Source of the DNA: Echinometra lucunter
Taxonomy: Eukaryota > Echinodermata > Echinoidea > Camarodonta > Echinometridae
Assembly: GCA_029962745.1 (NCBI GenBank)
Contig: CM057151.1
Coordinates: forward strand, 3,105,431-3,169,430
Length of the DNA stretch: 64,000 bases
Direction of reading: 5' to 3'
The notes under the pieces are model-generated. The model did not search any database and was not told the origin of the DNA. It was given only the letters and a program-made list of their open reading frames with translations. Shown in pieces: positions 37,001 to 51,468 of the stretch. Both the position numbers and the translations under genes were made by a program. Every line of letters begins with the position of its first letter. Within the stretch, counting starts at the first letter, position 1.

Positions 37001-40000
37001 ATATAGTACATGTAAATGCCTGTTGACAATACTTGTTTCAACCATGAAAGAAATCTTGAAGCACTGAGCTTGAGGTAATACTGCTCTTGCTTTATTTCCA
37101 CACTTTCTTGTATTAATTCACTTTGTATCTAAATTAGTAAATTTCATTTCATTTCATTCAATTATTATCCAGGTTATTTTTAATCAAAAATTCTTATTAC
37201 ATATGCAATTTCCTTGACTGATTTTTATTTTGTTATTTAATTTAATTTTTTCTTCATTTTATTCCACTTTTCACTACTATTCTGGGTTCTCTACTTTACT
37301 GAGCCTAACCATAATAGCCATAACAACCATAGCAAAAATATATCAATCAATAAATCACTAAAATAACTGGAAAGAGAAACAGGAATGGATTATTCTGAGA
37401 GCATGCTTTCTAAATGTATCCATTGCTTAGAACTAGAAGGATCACATGTAAGCACACTTGACCCAACTCTCATCGCTTTTCCACTTACCGGTAAAACTGC
37501 TTTCCACAAGAGAATTCAATCTCAGGTTGTACATCCAAGACTTGCAGCACAGTGCATAAAGTAATTGAATGTAGGTCGGGGCACTCACCCATTTTTGAAA
37601 CTACATGTATGTTTCCATAGTTACTATGAAAAAAGTTTAATTTGCTAAAGGTGTGATTAGAAGGAATTACCGGCACTATTTCTATATATATTATTTTCAC
37701 AAAAAAAGACATTTTCACCTATCTCTGTGTTTATTTTTACACCAGTGAATAATTAAGCAAAGAGATGAGAGAATACTGTCTGTGAGGCACCCAACTTTTC
37801 CCGAAGGAAGCAGGCTTTTTGTCGACTGATGTAGATGATCTTACATTTGATATTCACCACAAACTGACTGCAGGCATCAAACACTCCATCATGTTATCAA
37901 CCAACTCAAAGCAGCTATACTCCTACCCAGCTTATGAAAAACTCATGCTGAAGTTGAGAGAAAAAAAAAAGATTGTGAGCAATAACACACATGTATAAAA
38001 TCACAATTTAAATAGTTTTTCAGGGCTTTCTTTATAAAATTTGAATATCACCGGAAGCACAAGGAAGTGAGGAAATTGCCTCTCAAGCTTGTGTCTGTTT
38101 CATCTTTCCCACGCATCTCATTTTGTACGTACATGCTACAAAGCAGTAGTGCTGGGTAACATTTGCCGACAGCCAGTCAAGATTTATGACATGCTCTGCC
38201 TGTATCACACACATACACGTAGAGCTTGCTTTGGAGATGTTCTGCTAAGTGAGTAATTCCAAGATGATAATTATCAGTCACATCATGATCCTAATGTAAA
38301 TTTCAAAATCAAATATCGGTGAGAAAGGACAATCATTTTCTTATGATAGCCGAAATCAATATTCCTTTAAAATTGATACAGTACTACTGATGAAACCTAT
38401 TTATAGTGGCCACCCAAGGGTATTGAAAAAAATTGTAGCCTTTATTGACAGGTGGTTGCTATATACAGGTTCTTAAATACATACAATTTACCTCCACAGA
38501 AATCAATTTTAGTGACATTAAAAGAAGGTGGCTGCTATAGAGAGGTAGCCATGATTTGGCTGCACTTCAGGGAAAGAAATACACGAGGGCTCAGGGCGAT
38601 TTCGCCCCCGAAATGGCCAAAAGAGCCCCTGTAATATGTAAAAGAGCCCCCGAAAATTACATAGGGTTCAATGCAAAAGAATATCTGGAAAGAACTGAAA
38701 CAGGAAAAGTAGCCCCCGAAAAGAAAATTTTATTTTTTTCCCTGCTGCACTTTCCAATGGAATGACTTCAAATGTCATTCTACATAACACAACTAATTAT
38801 TTTCCAGTAATCACTTATCATATCATTACTCATTTATTCAGTATTTACACAACATACATGCTTATCTAAAATGTAACAGGTGTTCAGGCTGTCTGTGTTC
38901 ATGCCACAACTTTTCTGCCCAGGATCATGGTTTTGAAAGACATCATGCAAATGTTTGTTGGGGGTAAGTTTAATCATGAGATCACACAATTTCAAATATA
39001 CACAGAAAAGGGTGCATGTTTAAAGGGAAAGTCCACCCTAGAAGTTTCACTATTTCAGTAAAAGGAGATAAATTTGAACAGCATTTTAAAAAAGAAATGA
39101 GCAAAATCGGTCAAAATCGGCTCTCCAAATTAGCAACACTGATGACATCACATGCGAGCAGGTCTCCATTCACTTTGTACATGAAATTTTACATTTTCTC
39201 TATTTTCTTGGAAGTTACACATTTTCTTACCCCATAGCCAAAGTATGTTATGTAAAAAGCAATTCTTCTGAACATACACTGACTATGGGGGTTAGAAAAT
39301 GTGTAACTTCCAGGAAAATTGAAAAAATGTGAAATTTCATGTACAAAGTGGATGGAGACCTGCTCACACATATGATGTCATCAGTGTTGCCAATTTGCAG
39401 AGCTGAGAGTAGTTTACTAGAAAATGTAAATGAGTGTAATTTTCTTATTCTTTGACCGATTTTGCACATTTCTTTTTTTAAATGCTGTTCAAATTTATCT
39501 CCTTTATGAAACAGTGAAATTTCTAGGGTGGACTTACCCTTTAATCATGATAAAGCCAGAATCATACGCACTCTTAAAATTCCTGGTCAGATTGACCCGG
39601 AAATGAGTCCGTTGGGGCCATACTCTATTCCAGGTCAAAAACGACACAGAATAGGGTCATGAAGACTTGTATCTGGGTCACAATTGACCTTATTCTGGGT
39701 CATTTTTACCTTATTCTGGGTCATTTTTTACCCAGAACGGAGTGTGGCCCCAACAGATTCTTTTCCGGGTCAATCTGACTCATAACTGAATGCAAGGAGA
39801 TCTCAATCGTGTTTAAATGATATTACAATTTAGTCAGAAAGAAAAAGAAAATGATAGAAGGGCTGAAACAAAAAATAACAAAACAAAAGAAAGATATATA
39901 AGAAAAGATGAAAGGAGAAAATAAAGAAAACAGGTGAGAAGCAAAGATAAAAGTAGGAACAAAAGTAGGAACAGAAAGCAAAGGAAAACATAACGGAATA

Positions 40001-43000
40001 CAGAATAGGCCTAAGATGGATTCTTTTAAAATAGATGGGTTAAGGATGGAAGAAAAAAAATGACAGAGAAATGAAAGAAAATTATAAGGAAAGAAAGAGA
40101 GAAATAGGAGGATAAAATTAAAGAAAAGCATAACAGATTTGCATTGTTGGCAGAAAGATCAATTAAAGAATAACTAAGAAAATACAAGAAGAGAAGATGA
40201 CAAAAATCTTATTTAAAACAAAGAATGATACGAGGAAAAGGAAAGAAAAAACAGTGAAGGAAAAGCAAAGAATTACATTAGAAAAAAAAAGATAAAGGAA
40301 GAAATATAAGAACAAAATGGAGAACAGTAAAAATTAAATGTAAAGGGGAAATATGTAAAAAATGAAAACAAAAAAACAAAAAACATAATGAAAGACAGAA
40401 AGGGAACATAGAAATATTAAAAAAATACAAAGTGAAGGATAAAAGAAGAGATGAAAGATGAAAATAGAAGAAACCATAAGAAAAGAAAGAGAGCAATAAA
40501 AGGATATCAGTAAAGAATTAAATAACAGAAAGGAAATGTTGATATAAAGATCAATGAATAATACAGAAAGAGAAGATGATATAAAGATTAAAGCAAATAA
40601 TAAGATGAGGATGAGACATAAAAAGTAATGAAGAAAAAAAAAACAGAGTTACATACGAAAACTGGAAAAAGAAGATAAAGGACGAAACTGAAAGGGGAGA
40701 AAATAAAGGAAAGCTATGGAAAAAAAATAAAGTGAAAGAATAACATACTAAAAGACAAAACAGAAAGATGATAGAGGGATTAAAACACAGAAATAAATAC
40801 GGAAATACAAAAAAAGATAACAAAAAATAAAGAAATGCACCAGGAAGGATAAAAGAAGGGGGAAATACAGAAAAACACAATGAAAGAAAGCAAAAAAGTT
40901 AACCCTTACTTCCTGGGTCAAACAAACTGTGCAGTAAGCTGCACAAAGGCTTGGCTTGATTTGAGCTCGAGGGGGGGGGGGGGCACTCAGTATATAATGC
41001 GTGGTGGGTATGTGCCGCGGAGAAGACCCCCATTTTTACACTCATATTTCCGTTCCAAAGCATAGCATTTTTATCTTATTGAGAAAAAGAAAAAAGAAAG
41101 CCATTCCAAAGCATAGCATTTTCTTCTTATCGAGAAAAAAGAAGAAAGAAATCCATTCCAAAGCTTTGCATTTTGTTCATTACGCCGTTCCGGCCGCATT
41201 GATCCGCTACAATGAGCTGCATTTTTGGTGAAAAGCGGCCCGCAGAGCGCTGTGCGACCATCGCCTCTATGCGAGCGCACCCGGCACCCGTGCCGCCGGG
41301 CTAGCTGCATGCACGTATGCCCGTTCCATAAGGATACATACGCACTCACACGCAGGCGAACCATTCCAAAGACCCCCGTTTTCACAAACATTTGTAGTTC
41401 CAAAGCCCGTTCCAAAGACCCTCCTTTTCACAACAAGCCCGTTCCAAAGCCCCCGTTTTTTGTCTCGCCCGCGGCACATACCTACCACTTTTGGGGTCGA
41501 GTGCCCCCCTCCCCCCGGGGATTTGAGCGAGAATCAGCATTGACGTAATATTGCATAAATACTTTACCAAAGAAACTGTGTTTCAAAACCTCATTTTGTT
41601 TGTGTTTCTGTCTTCAAAATCTGAATGCACCATTACACACACAAAATTAATGTAAAGTTTATAAGTGCTTATTTGCATACAATAAACACATTACATAAAC
41701 TGCTAAACCACTTGTCACTGCATGGCCTCTCATCACATATAGATTCAGACCCAGATTAAAAAAATTCAAAAATACAAAAGAATGAAAAGAATAAAAATAA
41801 GAACCTGGTAAAGTCATTACTTTTAAATTGTCAACTCTGCAGTTTGCATAATCACAGTAGCCAGGCTTGTGTGCTATCTGTCCATGAATGCTTCATGTAT
41901 TTCCTTCTTCATGACCCAGAAATACTGGTGATTAATACAACGGATGACACCCCCCCCCCCCTTTTTTTTCAATCAAACGCTGTTTCTTTGTCTAGAAAGT
42001 ACTGTTAATGGGCAAAGGTAATCTTGAGTTCTGAAAATGATATAAAACCAATTCTCACAAAACCAAACAACACTTTAACTAAATGAGCATGATTTGCTTG
42101 CAGTAGGCCTATAACATATATTTTTGTTAGACCCCAGACCACATTAGCTTGGGCTTACTGTTCAATGATTAAACACATTGAATTACATATAAACAACATC
42201 AGCCAAACCATAACAGATTAAAATGCTTAATGTTCATCTCAATGTTTAACAGATGATTAATGTTGAGCAAAGAAAGAAAAATAAATACAGTCTCATGCTC
42301 AAAACGTCCCAACTATTGCATGATGTACATGTCACCATTTCAGACTATTTGATATAATAACAGATAGAAAATAAAAACATGTAGAATACCCTGACAATTT
42401 TAATATCCACTTGCTACTTTTGTTGGGACATAATTTGCACTTGAAAACACAATCATGTCAAGAAAAATGAATATAGTCTTTGACTCTACCAATACACATA
42501 CATGTTATTATTTCTTTTTGATATATTCCATTTCATTCTTCAGCAAGGTAATCTCATTTTCACTGCTCAATGCATGAAGACTATCAGCATTTCATTGTGA
42601 AGAGGGGGATTTGGAAGAGTAATTTCTGTTTTGTTCGTATGTTTTTTTTAAAGATAAGATAGGCCTAAGTGAAATGCATAAGCCATACAAGAGATCCTAA
42701 AATCATCCTAAAATTAATATATTGACTGAAATAATTTATAAAGGATATTCTGTTGATCTTAAAGTGATTGAGTTATACTTCCTTCTCCTCCTCTTAGGAA
42801 AGTACATGCAGAAGATGAATTTGTGAGCTAGTTCCACAGGCTAACTCTTCCTTATTTGGTCACTGGTATAGACCGATCTGGCTTATCTTTGAGGGCAGCA
42901 GATGATCAGCCAAAACTGCGGTGTCCCCATAGAGTTAGTGCAATGCATTTTTGCGTTGTCCTGCAGCTGTATGTAGCATGCCAAGATAATAAAGCATGCG

Positions 43001-46000
43001 CTTTATGATCTTTGGTAGCAAGCGCAGAAGAGAAATACATTCCCAACCATAGAGTTACGTGTGCACTATGATAGCACTAACTGGGACACCACAGTAATGG
43101 CACTGCCCACAAATTGATTTTCGGATCAGTAGCCTCGTCCTTCTATGAAGTACACTAATACCCTTTTTACACTGGCATTTCTTAATCCCGTACTTTCCTT
43201 AGTACGGGACTTTCGTTAGTCCCATACTATCTTTTTTTGCTTTTTACACTTGCTAAATAAGTCCCGTACTAAGCGCTTAGCCCCGGCAAAGGAAAAGCTG
43301 GCTGTTTAAACTTGCATTTTCTTAATCCCATCCTATTTCCGAAGGCCGGCCAAGGATATCCCCCGTGCGCGAACGTCTAAGCATGCATGCATGCATGCTA
43401 TCGCTAGCTAGCTTTGTGCGCGCTCTACATTAGATATGCTGATAAGCGTTCATTTCTGATTGGTCAATGGGCATCTTGTCACTTAACCCCGGACTATTTT
43501 TTCTTGCTTTTTACACTGGTTTGATTGGCACCGCAACTGCGGGGTTAGCCTTGCTTTTTTGCAGGGCCAGCTAGTACAGGACTATCAGTGGGGCTAGCCC
43601 ACTTTTGCAAAAAGCATTGTAAACAGAAAGTGGGCTAAGGAAAGTCCGATACTATGGTGGGGCTAAGGCCTCCCTTAGCCCCACCGATAGTCCGGGACTA
43701 AGCAAAATTTTGCCAGTGTAAAAAGGGTTTTTCATGAGATCAGGGAGCTGCATGGAGATAGTTGTCTGCTTAGACTACCGGTAGTACAAGTCATTTCATA
43801 CTGCCCTTGGAACCCAATGAGAGACCATTCCTCTTGCCACAGGACAGCACACTAGGCATACGGTACACCGAGGGCTATTAGTATTAGAAGGGGTCAAAAT
43901 ATCTAGAGGGGTAGTAGTGGGACTTGAAGCAATAAGTCCACTAGCTTTAGAAGCACCATCAATAAAATATGCATGTAGGGCATCAAGCATATACCAGGTA
44001 AATAAACTAAAATGTACAGAGCCTATTCTTCAGCATCTATGTACATGTAGCTCATGAAAATCTTTATATTCAATCAAAGTATTGAATTTGATAAAAAAAA
44101 ATTAAAAAGTAAAAAGATGCCTATGTATGCATATTGCTATAAGTTGCCTTTGGGTAGAAGAGAATAATGTTTGCAATTGTTAATTTCAAGTATGGACTTC
44201 AATAAAAGAGGAAGTTTCTTATCATTACCTCAAACCCGAAGGTTCAAATTCACAAAAGAGCTTTAAATTCAAACCATGGTCTAAATTTAAACCATGGTCC
44301 AACTTCTAAATCTCCAAAAGCATAAAACGTGCATGTTCTTTTGTCCAATGGGTGACAATGTGCTTATATGCTTACTTACACATACATCTATGCTTATTGT
44401 TTCTTATTTACACTTATTTTATTTACATAAACCATACTCTAAGTTTAAACCTCTTTCGTGAAGTTTGGGCAATGTGTAAAAGGCTGCTTCATTACAGTGG
44501 TGGCAGCGGTGGGATGTGAAGCCAAGGCATGATGGGATACTCACCATAACGATTTATAGTATAGCTGATCCCAAGACAGGTAGAGTTTTTGGTTGGGTCT
44601 AAGATGATGCCAAAGAAAGCAAGCTCAACAGTGTCTCCTACTGGTGGCGGCCTGTCATCTAGACCTTCTGGTTTGGGGAATTTACTCCCACAAGTACTGC
44701 CTAAAAGACAGGGATATTTATCATAATGTGTATAATGTAAAGAAAGAGAATATCAGGGGAAATATAACAAGTATGGAAGTAGAAAGCAATCAAGTTCTGG
44801 AGAGTATTAAAAAGAGCACCAAAAGTCTTTTTAGGTCAGGTCGTATAGTGAATAGTTCGAATATACTGTTTAGCAGCTTGTTTTGTCTATCATTCATTTA
44901 AAGACCACTGCTAGGCACTTTGAAAAGGAACCTGAACCTGAGACCAAATTATGTAGTAAAATGATAACAGCCCAATCCATGATTATAATATGAAAATAGA
45001 CCACATTGTCTAGCAATATAAGGTTTCGAACTTTAGACACACAAAATAGAGAAATAGTTTATAATAGAAAAATTGGTTTCTGACAAAAATTATAGTAGAC
45101 CAGGTGCATCTTGTCATAAAACAAAATAGACAAACTGGGTATAGACCAAATGGCAGTTAAACATTTTCCACCCCTACTGACAATAGGTAAATAAGACGAA
45201 CAACATCAGGCCAAGTGTAAATATGTCTACCCGAAACAAGATGACAAGTCATAATTTTAAAGTATATATATAATATTCATTTTACCTCTATGCTTCATAG
45301 ATATTATGACTGCTTTCATAAAATGAATTCTAATCTTTCACTAGGGTCAAAATATGAAATAAAGCTGAACAATATAACTGTTCATATAAAAAAATGAAGA
45401 GATGTTATACTATTGTCATGACAATTATTCACTTGGCATTCAGTATGCAAACCATGAGAGCCATAAATAGAAATTTTATGAACTCAAATAACTACTTACA
45501 TGGTACTGAGTTAAAAGAATACCTAAAATAAATATTTACAGCAGCTATCATAGGTTATTTTGAATATTGGTGTGCTTGGTTAAACAGAAAAAAAAAACAG
45601 AAGAAACTTACATCTTCCTGAAATAATACTGCAAAAAAAGGATCTATTTATTATTCAGAAGAATAGTATTGAGCAAATATATTGGTTTCACCCTACATCC
45701 AGAATTCAAAACTGGTTCAAGCAACTCAATTCCTATTAATACTTTTGATAAAAGAGTTAGATTTCACAACTTTAATTTCGCTTATCAGAAGTTCAGAACC
45801 CTCCTCCATTCAGATACTTACTGCTAGTACACATCTCTGAATTCAGTGCCTCATAGCCATACTGCTTGCCACCCTGTAAGAGAGAGTCAAAGGGTAAGGA
45901 ATTATAAATGAAGCAGAAATTAAGGTTGGGGGGGGGGGGCATATCAAACACCCCAGGTAATAAAACCAGAAACACAAACAACAAAAATCCAAGGGCAATC

Positions 46001-49000
46001 TTTCAATTCACTGTCTGAAATCAATTCATAAAATATAAAGTTCTGTCAATGAGATTAAAGCAAGCAGGATAATGTGATATTCGTTACAGTTTCATGGATG
46101 TTCACTTACAAGGTTAATCGATGAGAGGCAATGTATGGCAATGAATAAATATTACTCTACAGCCCTAGCAGCTCAGCACATAGGACATCAGCCCATAACT
46201 AATTGAAAAAAATAACATTTACATAAATGTAATTGTATGAGAAAAATTAATCTCCCAGCAAATTATGTCATGGCCATGAACACTAGAAGGGATGCTTTAA
46301 TAATTAGTGACTGTAGTACAAGTGGTAGGACCGAGTGCACATCGAATGGACTTTATCAATAGAGTATAATCATGATTGGATTTATTACCAAACTGATATT
46401 TCACAGGTTTCAGTCTGCATTTTAATGGGAATAAATCACAAAGATACAGTGTTACTCTCTCTCTATCTCTTTCTCTCTCTTTCTCTCACTCACTCAATCA
46501 CTCTTCCCTCTCTCCCTACTGCACCCCTTCTCTCTAAATCCTTTCTTTCTCTTTATACTTCCCTTCACCCCTCCTCTCATTTTTCCTCCTTCCACCTAGT
46601 CTCTCTTCCTCAAACCTTTCTCTATCCTTTTTCTTTTTAACTCACCTCTACCCCTCCTGAATCTTACTCTTGATTTTTGTTTCCAACTATATGACCTTGA
46701 ACTCTGAGTTACAGTATCACATCTATGTGTAAGCACATACTGTATTCATTTGAACAATGACTAGTACATTCCAATCATGTCTAAATGAAAACTGCCTTGG
46801 GGGTTGTAAGCTTTCCCTTTTTCCATTAATAGACCAAAGTCAACCCAGAGTGTACATAGCTTACATTTCATTTCTAACATCCCTCATTATATTGATTTCT
46901 TCCATTCCAATGAAGCTCCAGGAATGCTCCATTTCCCATCTTTTTTTTTTTTTTATTTCTGAGGCTCTGACAAACATGCTGACTCCACTTACAAAATGCA
47001 GGTATGAACCATGCAACCAGATCAGCACCTAGACAGGGTTACATCAAGGTGAATTTCAGGTACATGTAGATGTAGATCATGGTATGGTTTACAGGCACAA
47101 ATCCTTGCCAGTTGAAACAAGTATTGTCTGAACCATGAGACTGACTGAACTGTGTGGAGTTCCTCACAGGCAGGGACTGGCTAAGCTAGGCTTTATCTAA
47201 TTGCATCTGAGTGTCGAATATAGGGTCTATGTCTGGAGATTAATCACAAAAACATTCAGATCTGCTGTGAACAAAAGTTAGTGACCCATTTCAATATGAA
47301 CCCAACTAATTTGATGGCCATACTGAATCAAGGAACGCATACTACCCTAAATTTCTCATAACTGTTTTAAAGAATCCATTCTACCATGAGGTTCAACCTC
47401 ACAAGGGGCCCTAAGTCTACTTTTCGATAGAAACTTCTGTTACCATTTTACTTTTTCCCCTTCTCTGCACACTAGGCCTCCTGCACACAGCATACAACCT
47501 ACACAAATTCTTTTTCTTTTCACCTGTTGAGCACGATATGATTTCAGTACATGCATAACACGTTTTCCATAGACCCTCGCCCAAATTATCTTGGGCTTAC
47601 GGTTTGACGGATTAAAAGAAACATTTGCAATCTTTGATTTTTTATCTTTAACTTCATTGCATATAGATGATTGATCCAAACATGATAGAGTTAAAATGAT
47701 GATACAAAGTGACAATGAACCTGGTTTTGTACCAAAGAGCTCTTTGTTTTCATTATCCCCAAACCATATAATAGTAATTAGGCATTCATCTACTTGACAT
47801 GACAATGTCATAGGAAAATAATAGGGTATAGCCTATAGATGGGGGAGAAGGGGGATACTGTTTTCTACAGGTATGTAAGTATCATATGAATTAACAGGGC
47901 TACCAAATACGAACTGAATACTGTTTCCTACAGGTACATATATAGATCATACTGTTGTTTCCTCCTCCTACTCCTCCTCCTCCTTCTTCATTTTCTTCTT
48001 CTTCTTCTCCTCCTTCTCCTTCTCTTTCTTCTTTTCCTTATCCTTCTTCTTCTTCTTCCAGTTAAGTGCTGCTTCAGGGTGCTGAAGATAACGCATTGAA
48101 GATGTGTGTCCATTATGGAACTTCACACATTGTCCTGTTTCATGTTTTTAAACTTCATTCCCTTTTGTGCAGGTGCGTATATACATGTGTAAGTAAACAA
48201 GCATAGAAGGCTTGACTTCTGCATCCCACTCAAGAAGAGCCCGAAGGCATCAAGAGAGGGTATATGTATGGATCATACTATTTCCTACAGGTAATGATTG
48301 TATGTATCATGTGCATCAAATGGGCTACCAAATGTTTTCAATACATAGATATCATGTGAATTACCTAACAGGGCTATGAACTGAAGGCTACTGTTTCCAA
48401 TACATACATGTAGATAACATGTAAATTAATGGGGCTGTAAAATTTAACTAAATGACAGGCCACTGACAGTAATTATTTTTCAAACACATATATGAAAACA
48501 GGCTATAAATTGAAAGCTGTGAATTAACAAGCTGCCATTATCAACAGATTATGTGAATTACAGGGTTTAGTGACAAGGGCAATGGGGTTTGGATATCGTC
48601 TTATCATCTTCTTTTATGTCTCCCCCTACCCCTTCCTTCACTTTTTGCTTAAACCTTTTCTATTTTTTTTTTCAATTTCTTTGGAGCCATTTGCTTCCGA
48701 AAATCGAATGTTTTAGTGAAAAAAGGTATGATTTCATTAAGGATAAGGATTTGATTGGATTTTTATTTACTTCTGGGGTTGTTGATTACAACTGTGAAAT
48801 TATGTAATTTTTTAGTCCATATTTCATACATGTTTACAGGTCATTTCTGAAATCATTTAAGCTACAAAAAGCATTAAACTCAGCTTCCAATCCCCTTTTT
48901 ACAGTTGGTTATCTTTAGCCCTTTACTATCTTTATCCCTGGACTATTAATTTTGTTTTTCACGCATGTCCTGACTATCTTGGCTATCAAGCAACATTTGT

Positions 49001-51400
49001 TCCTCAACTTTTTATGAATATGACCCTAAAGCAAGTGTTGTCATCTCTGCTATTTTTGAAGAACCCACTCATAACCCAGATAACAAACAAGGTCATACAT
49101 GTATTTTGCAAATTGTACCATCACAGCTGTTGCATCTGTTAATGTTAGTATATTCAGGCAGCTATCACTTATGAGCTCATATCCCTTCTATAAAATCTTT
49201 GAAATCATTTATTAATCATAAAACAGATGAAGCATACAGATAGAAAAAGAACAGTTCAAGAATCATTCAGTAGATTATAACATTTCTTTTCTTATTGTTG
49301 CTCTGAGTGCCTCAGCCTGGTACCATTCAGAATAGCTTTTGGATTTAGGACAGAGCGCAAGTCAAATTTGAAAACCATCCTCTTTGCTAAAGCGTACAGT
49401 GGAATGTAATTCAACACAAATATGTAGTTTTCTCATTCTGTTTATTTCTTTTCTTCTTTCCATTCTTAGCTATTCATGTGCCTTGGAATAGTATTACTAG
49501 ATAGATGGCACAATACAAGTGCATTATATTATAATTATTATTATTAACCACTGACTGCCACTGAAGACTATCTCATACTATTAGTATTAGGTAGCTAATA
49601 ATACTATCAGCATTAAATATCTTTTGTGTAGTTAGCTTATACTCACAATGTTTATTTCAAATATGACTGCACACAGACTTTCTACAAATCAAATTTATAT
49701 ACCTACGGAATAAAACAAAATTGTATACATATGGAATAAAACAAATTTCAGGTACTTTAATCTGCACCAGCCTTTAGTTTTAAAAAAATGTTAATGTAAA
49801 AGAAAAAGAAGGACTCTTGTACGAGTTTTAGTGCTTCTGAACTTTCAAGCAAATATATACCCTACACATTATATACTACCACTATGTAGTTTTTAAGTCT
49901 TCTAAATTACACAAAAAGAATACACAAATGGTGCCTTCAGCTGTACAAAGTCCAGTTTTTAGTAACAAAGGCTTCTGCAGGGTATGATGGTTCAAGATAA
50001 AAGATCTATACATCTGTCTCATATATGTATGGATCACCAAGAGTAATCCATTTGTGATGAAGTGGTATGAAAATCAGATTTATGAAATTAAAAAGAAGCA
50101 TTCAATAAAATTTCTATAAAGAAGAAGGCAAAGAAGGCAAAAAAATAATAATAATGAGATTATTATCTATAAATGGGTCATTCCATTGCATTGGGGCAAC
50201 AAATCACATGATGTCCCATTGTCCATGGTCCATGTGACAGGCATCAACCATTTTATTTCACAATGAAGATCAATTCAATTCAGACATGTTTTGGTGTTTA
50301 TCATGTTTCAATGTGTCAATGTGTTGTAGGTCTCCTTTCATATTAATCCATCTTTGAATTGGAAATCTGATATGGATTTGTTCTACACAAATCATTTTTA
50401 CCTCCTTCACACAGACATCACAAATACATTATATCACCAGCAATAGACTCTCAGGTCTGCAAGTGAAATATATCTAATGATGCTTGAGCAGTAAACCTTG
50501 GTGGGACACCTTAGTTTGTTCAAGTCATTATTGGCACATATTTGCCTACTTATGTCTAGTTTAACTCTTTGTATGCTCAATTTATTTTAAGGAGAAATTA
50601 ATGTCTATTGTTCTTATGACATTTTCTTTAATTATACTTCTCTTCGTGGAATATTGATACTGTCAATTATTCTATAGATACTACTAATGCATACTAGCTA
50701 TTTTTAAGTTCCACTGGTACAATAGTGTAGGAAAAATCTAAAATACGATTGTTCAGTTAATTTTACGAATGTGCACTAGTGCACACGAAAAGCACAAGGG
50801 ATTAAATGAGACCTAGATTTTTCAGTTCTGGTATGTCACAAATATTGCCCCAACCACATGGAATTCCCCTAATATCAATAAAAGGAAGTTAAAAGGGCAC
50901 CATACCTTACATAAAGTTTTCTAAATCGAATCAAACATTATAAATTATATTTCTGAATACCAGTATTAATTGTCATTGTCTTCTAATTCTATGAAACAAT
51001 TCTTTTTTAAAAGGTGCATCAAAATTACTTGGCCCTTCAGATGAAAGGCTGTATGTCCAGACACCTAGCAAAAATCAAGCTCATACCGAAAACATACCAT
51101 CCACATTATGCTCCCAGGGAGAGGAGAAAAAGACCAATTTTAAGTGTGGAACAGCAACTGAATTCAATGACCAGGGTAATAACTACATGGAAGTACTTAA
51201 AAATGAAGTACTGTATTAAAGTGCTACAAAAGTGCTATTAGAATACAACTATTAGCATTATTACTTTTATCATCATTATTATCATAATTATTATTATTAT
51301 TATCATTATCATTATTATTAATATTATTATCATCATTATCATTATTAATATTATAATTACTATTATCATTATTATTATCACTATTATTATTATCATAATT

Positions 51401-51435
<35 letters not shown>

Positions 51436-51436
51436 T

Positions 51437-51468
<32 letters not shown>

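Larger units (their letters stand above)
34799..44544. other. Intron 3 of the receptor-like gene (9.7 kb)
   Basis: Rich in inserted elements at 36165, 39020-39544, 39586-39779, 40967-41519 and 43160-43728, plus a 1-kb degenerate polypurine tract. Between 34900 and 36100 and between 41550 and 43100 I see only AT-rich sequence. Confidence 0.55.

Noticed and set aside
37486..37620. Extra exon of the receptor gene (GECPDLHS..QFYR)
   Set aside because: It is 112 nt, not a multiple of three, and leads exon 4 into an early stop, while exon 3 joins exon 4 directly in frame. Kept only as a finding.
39823..40880. Phe/Leu-rich membrane-protein-like frames on the minus strand
   Set aside because: Explained by the A/G-rich tract; no other gene signals.
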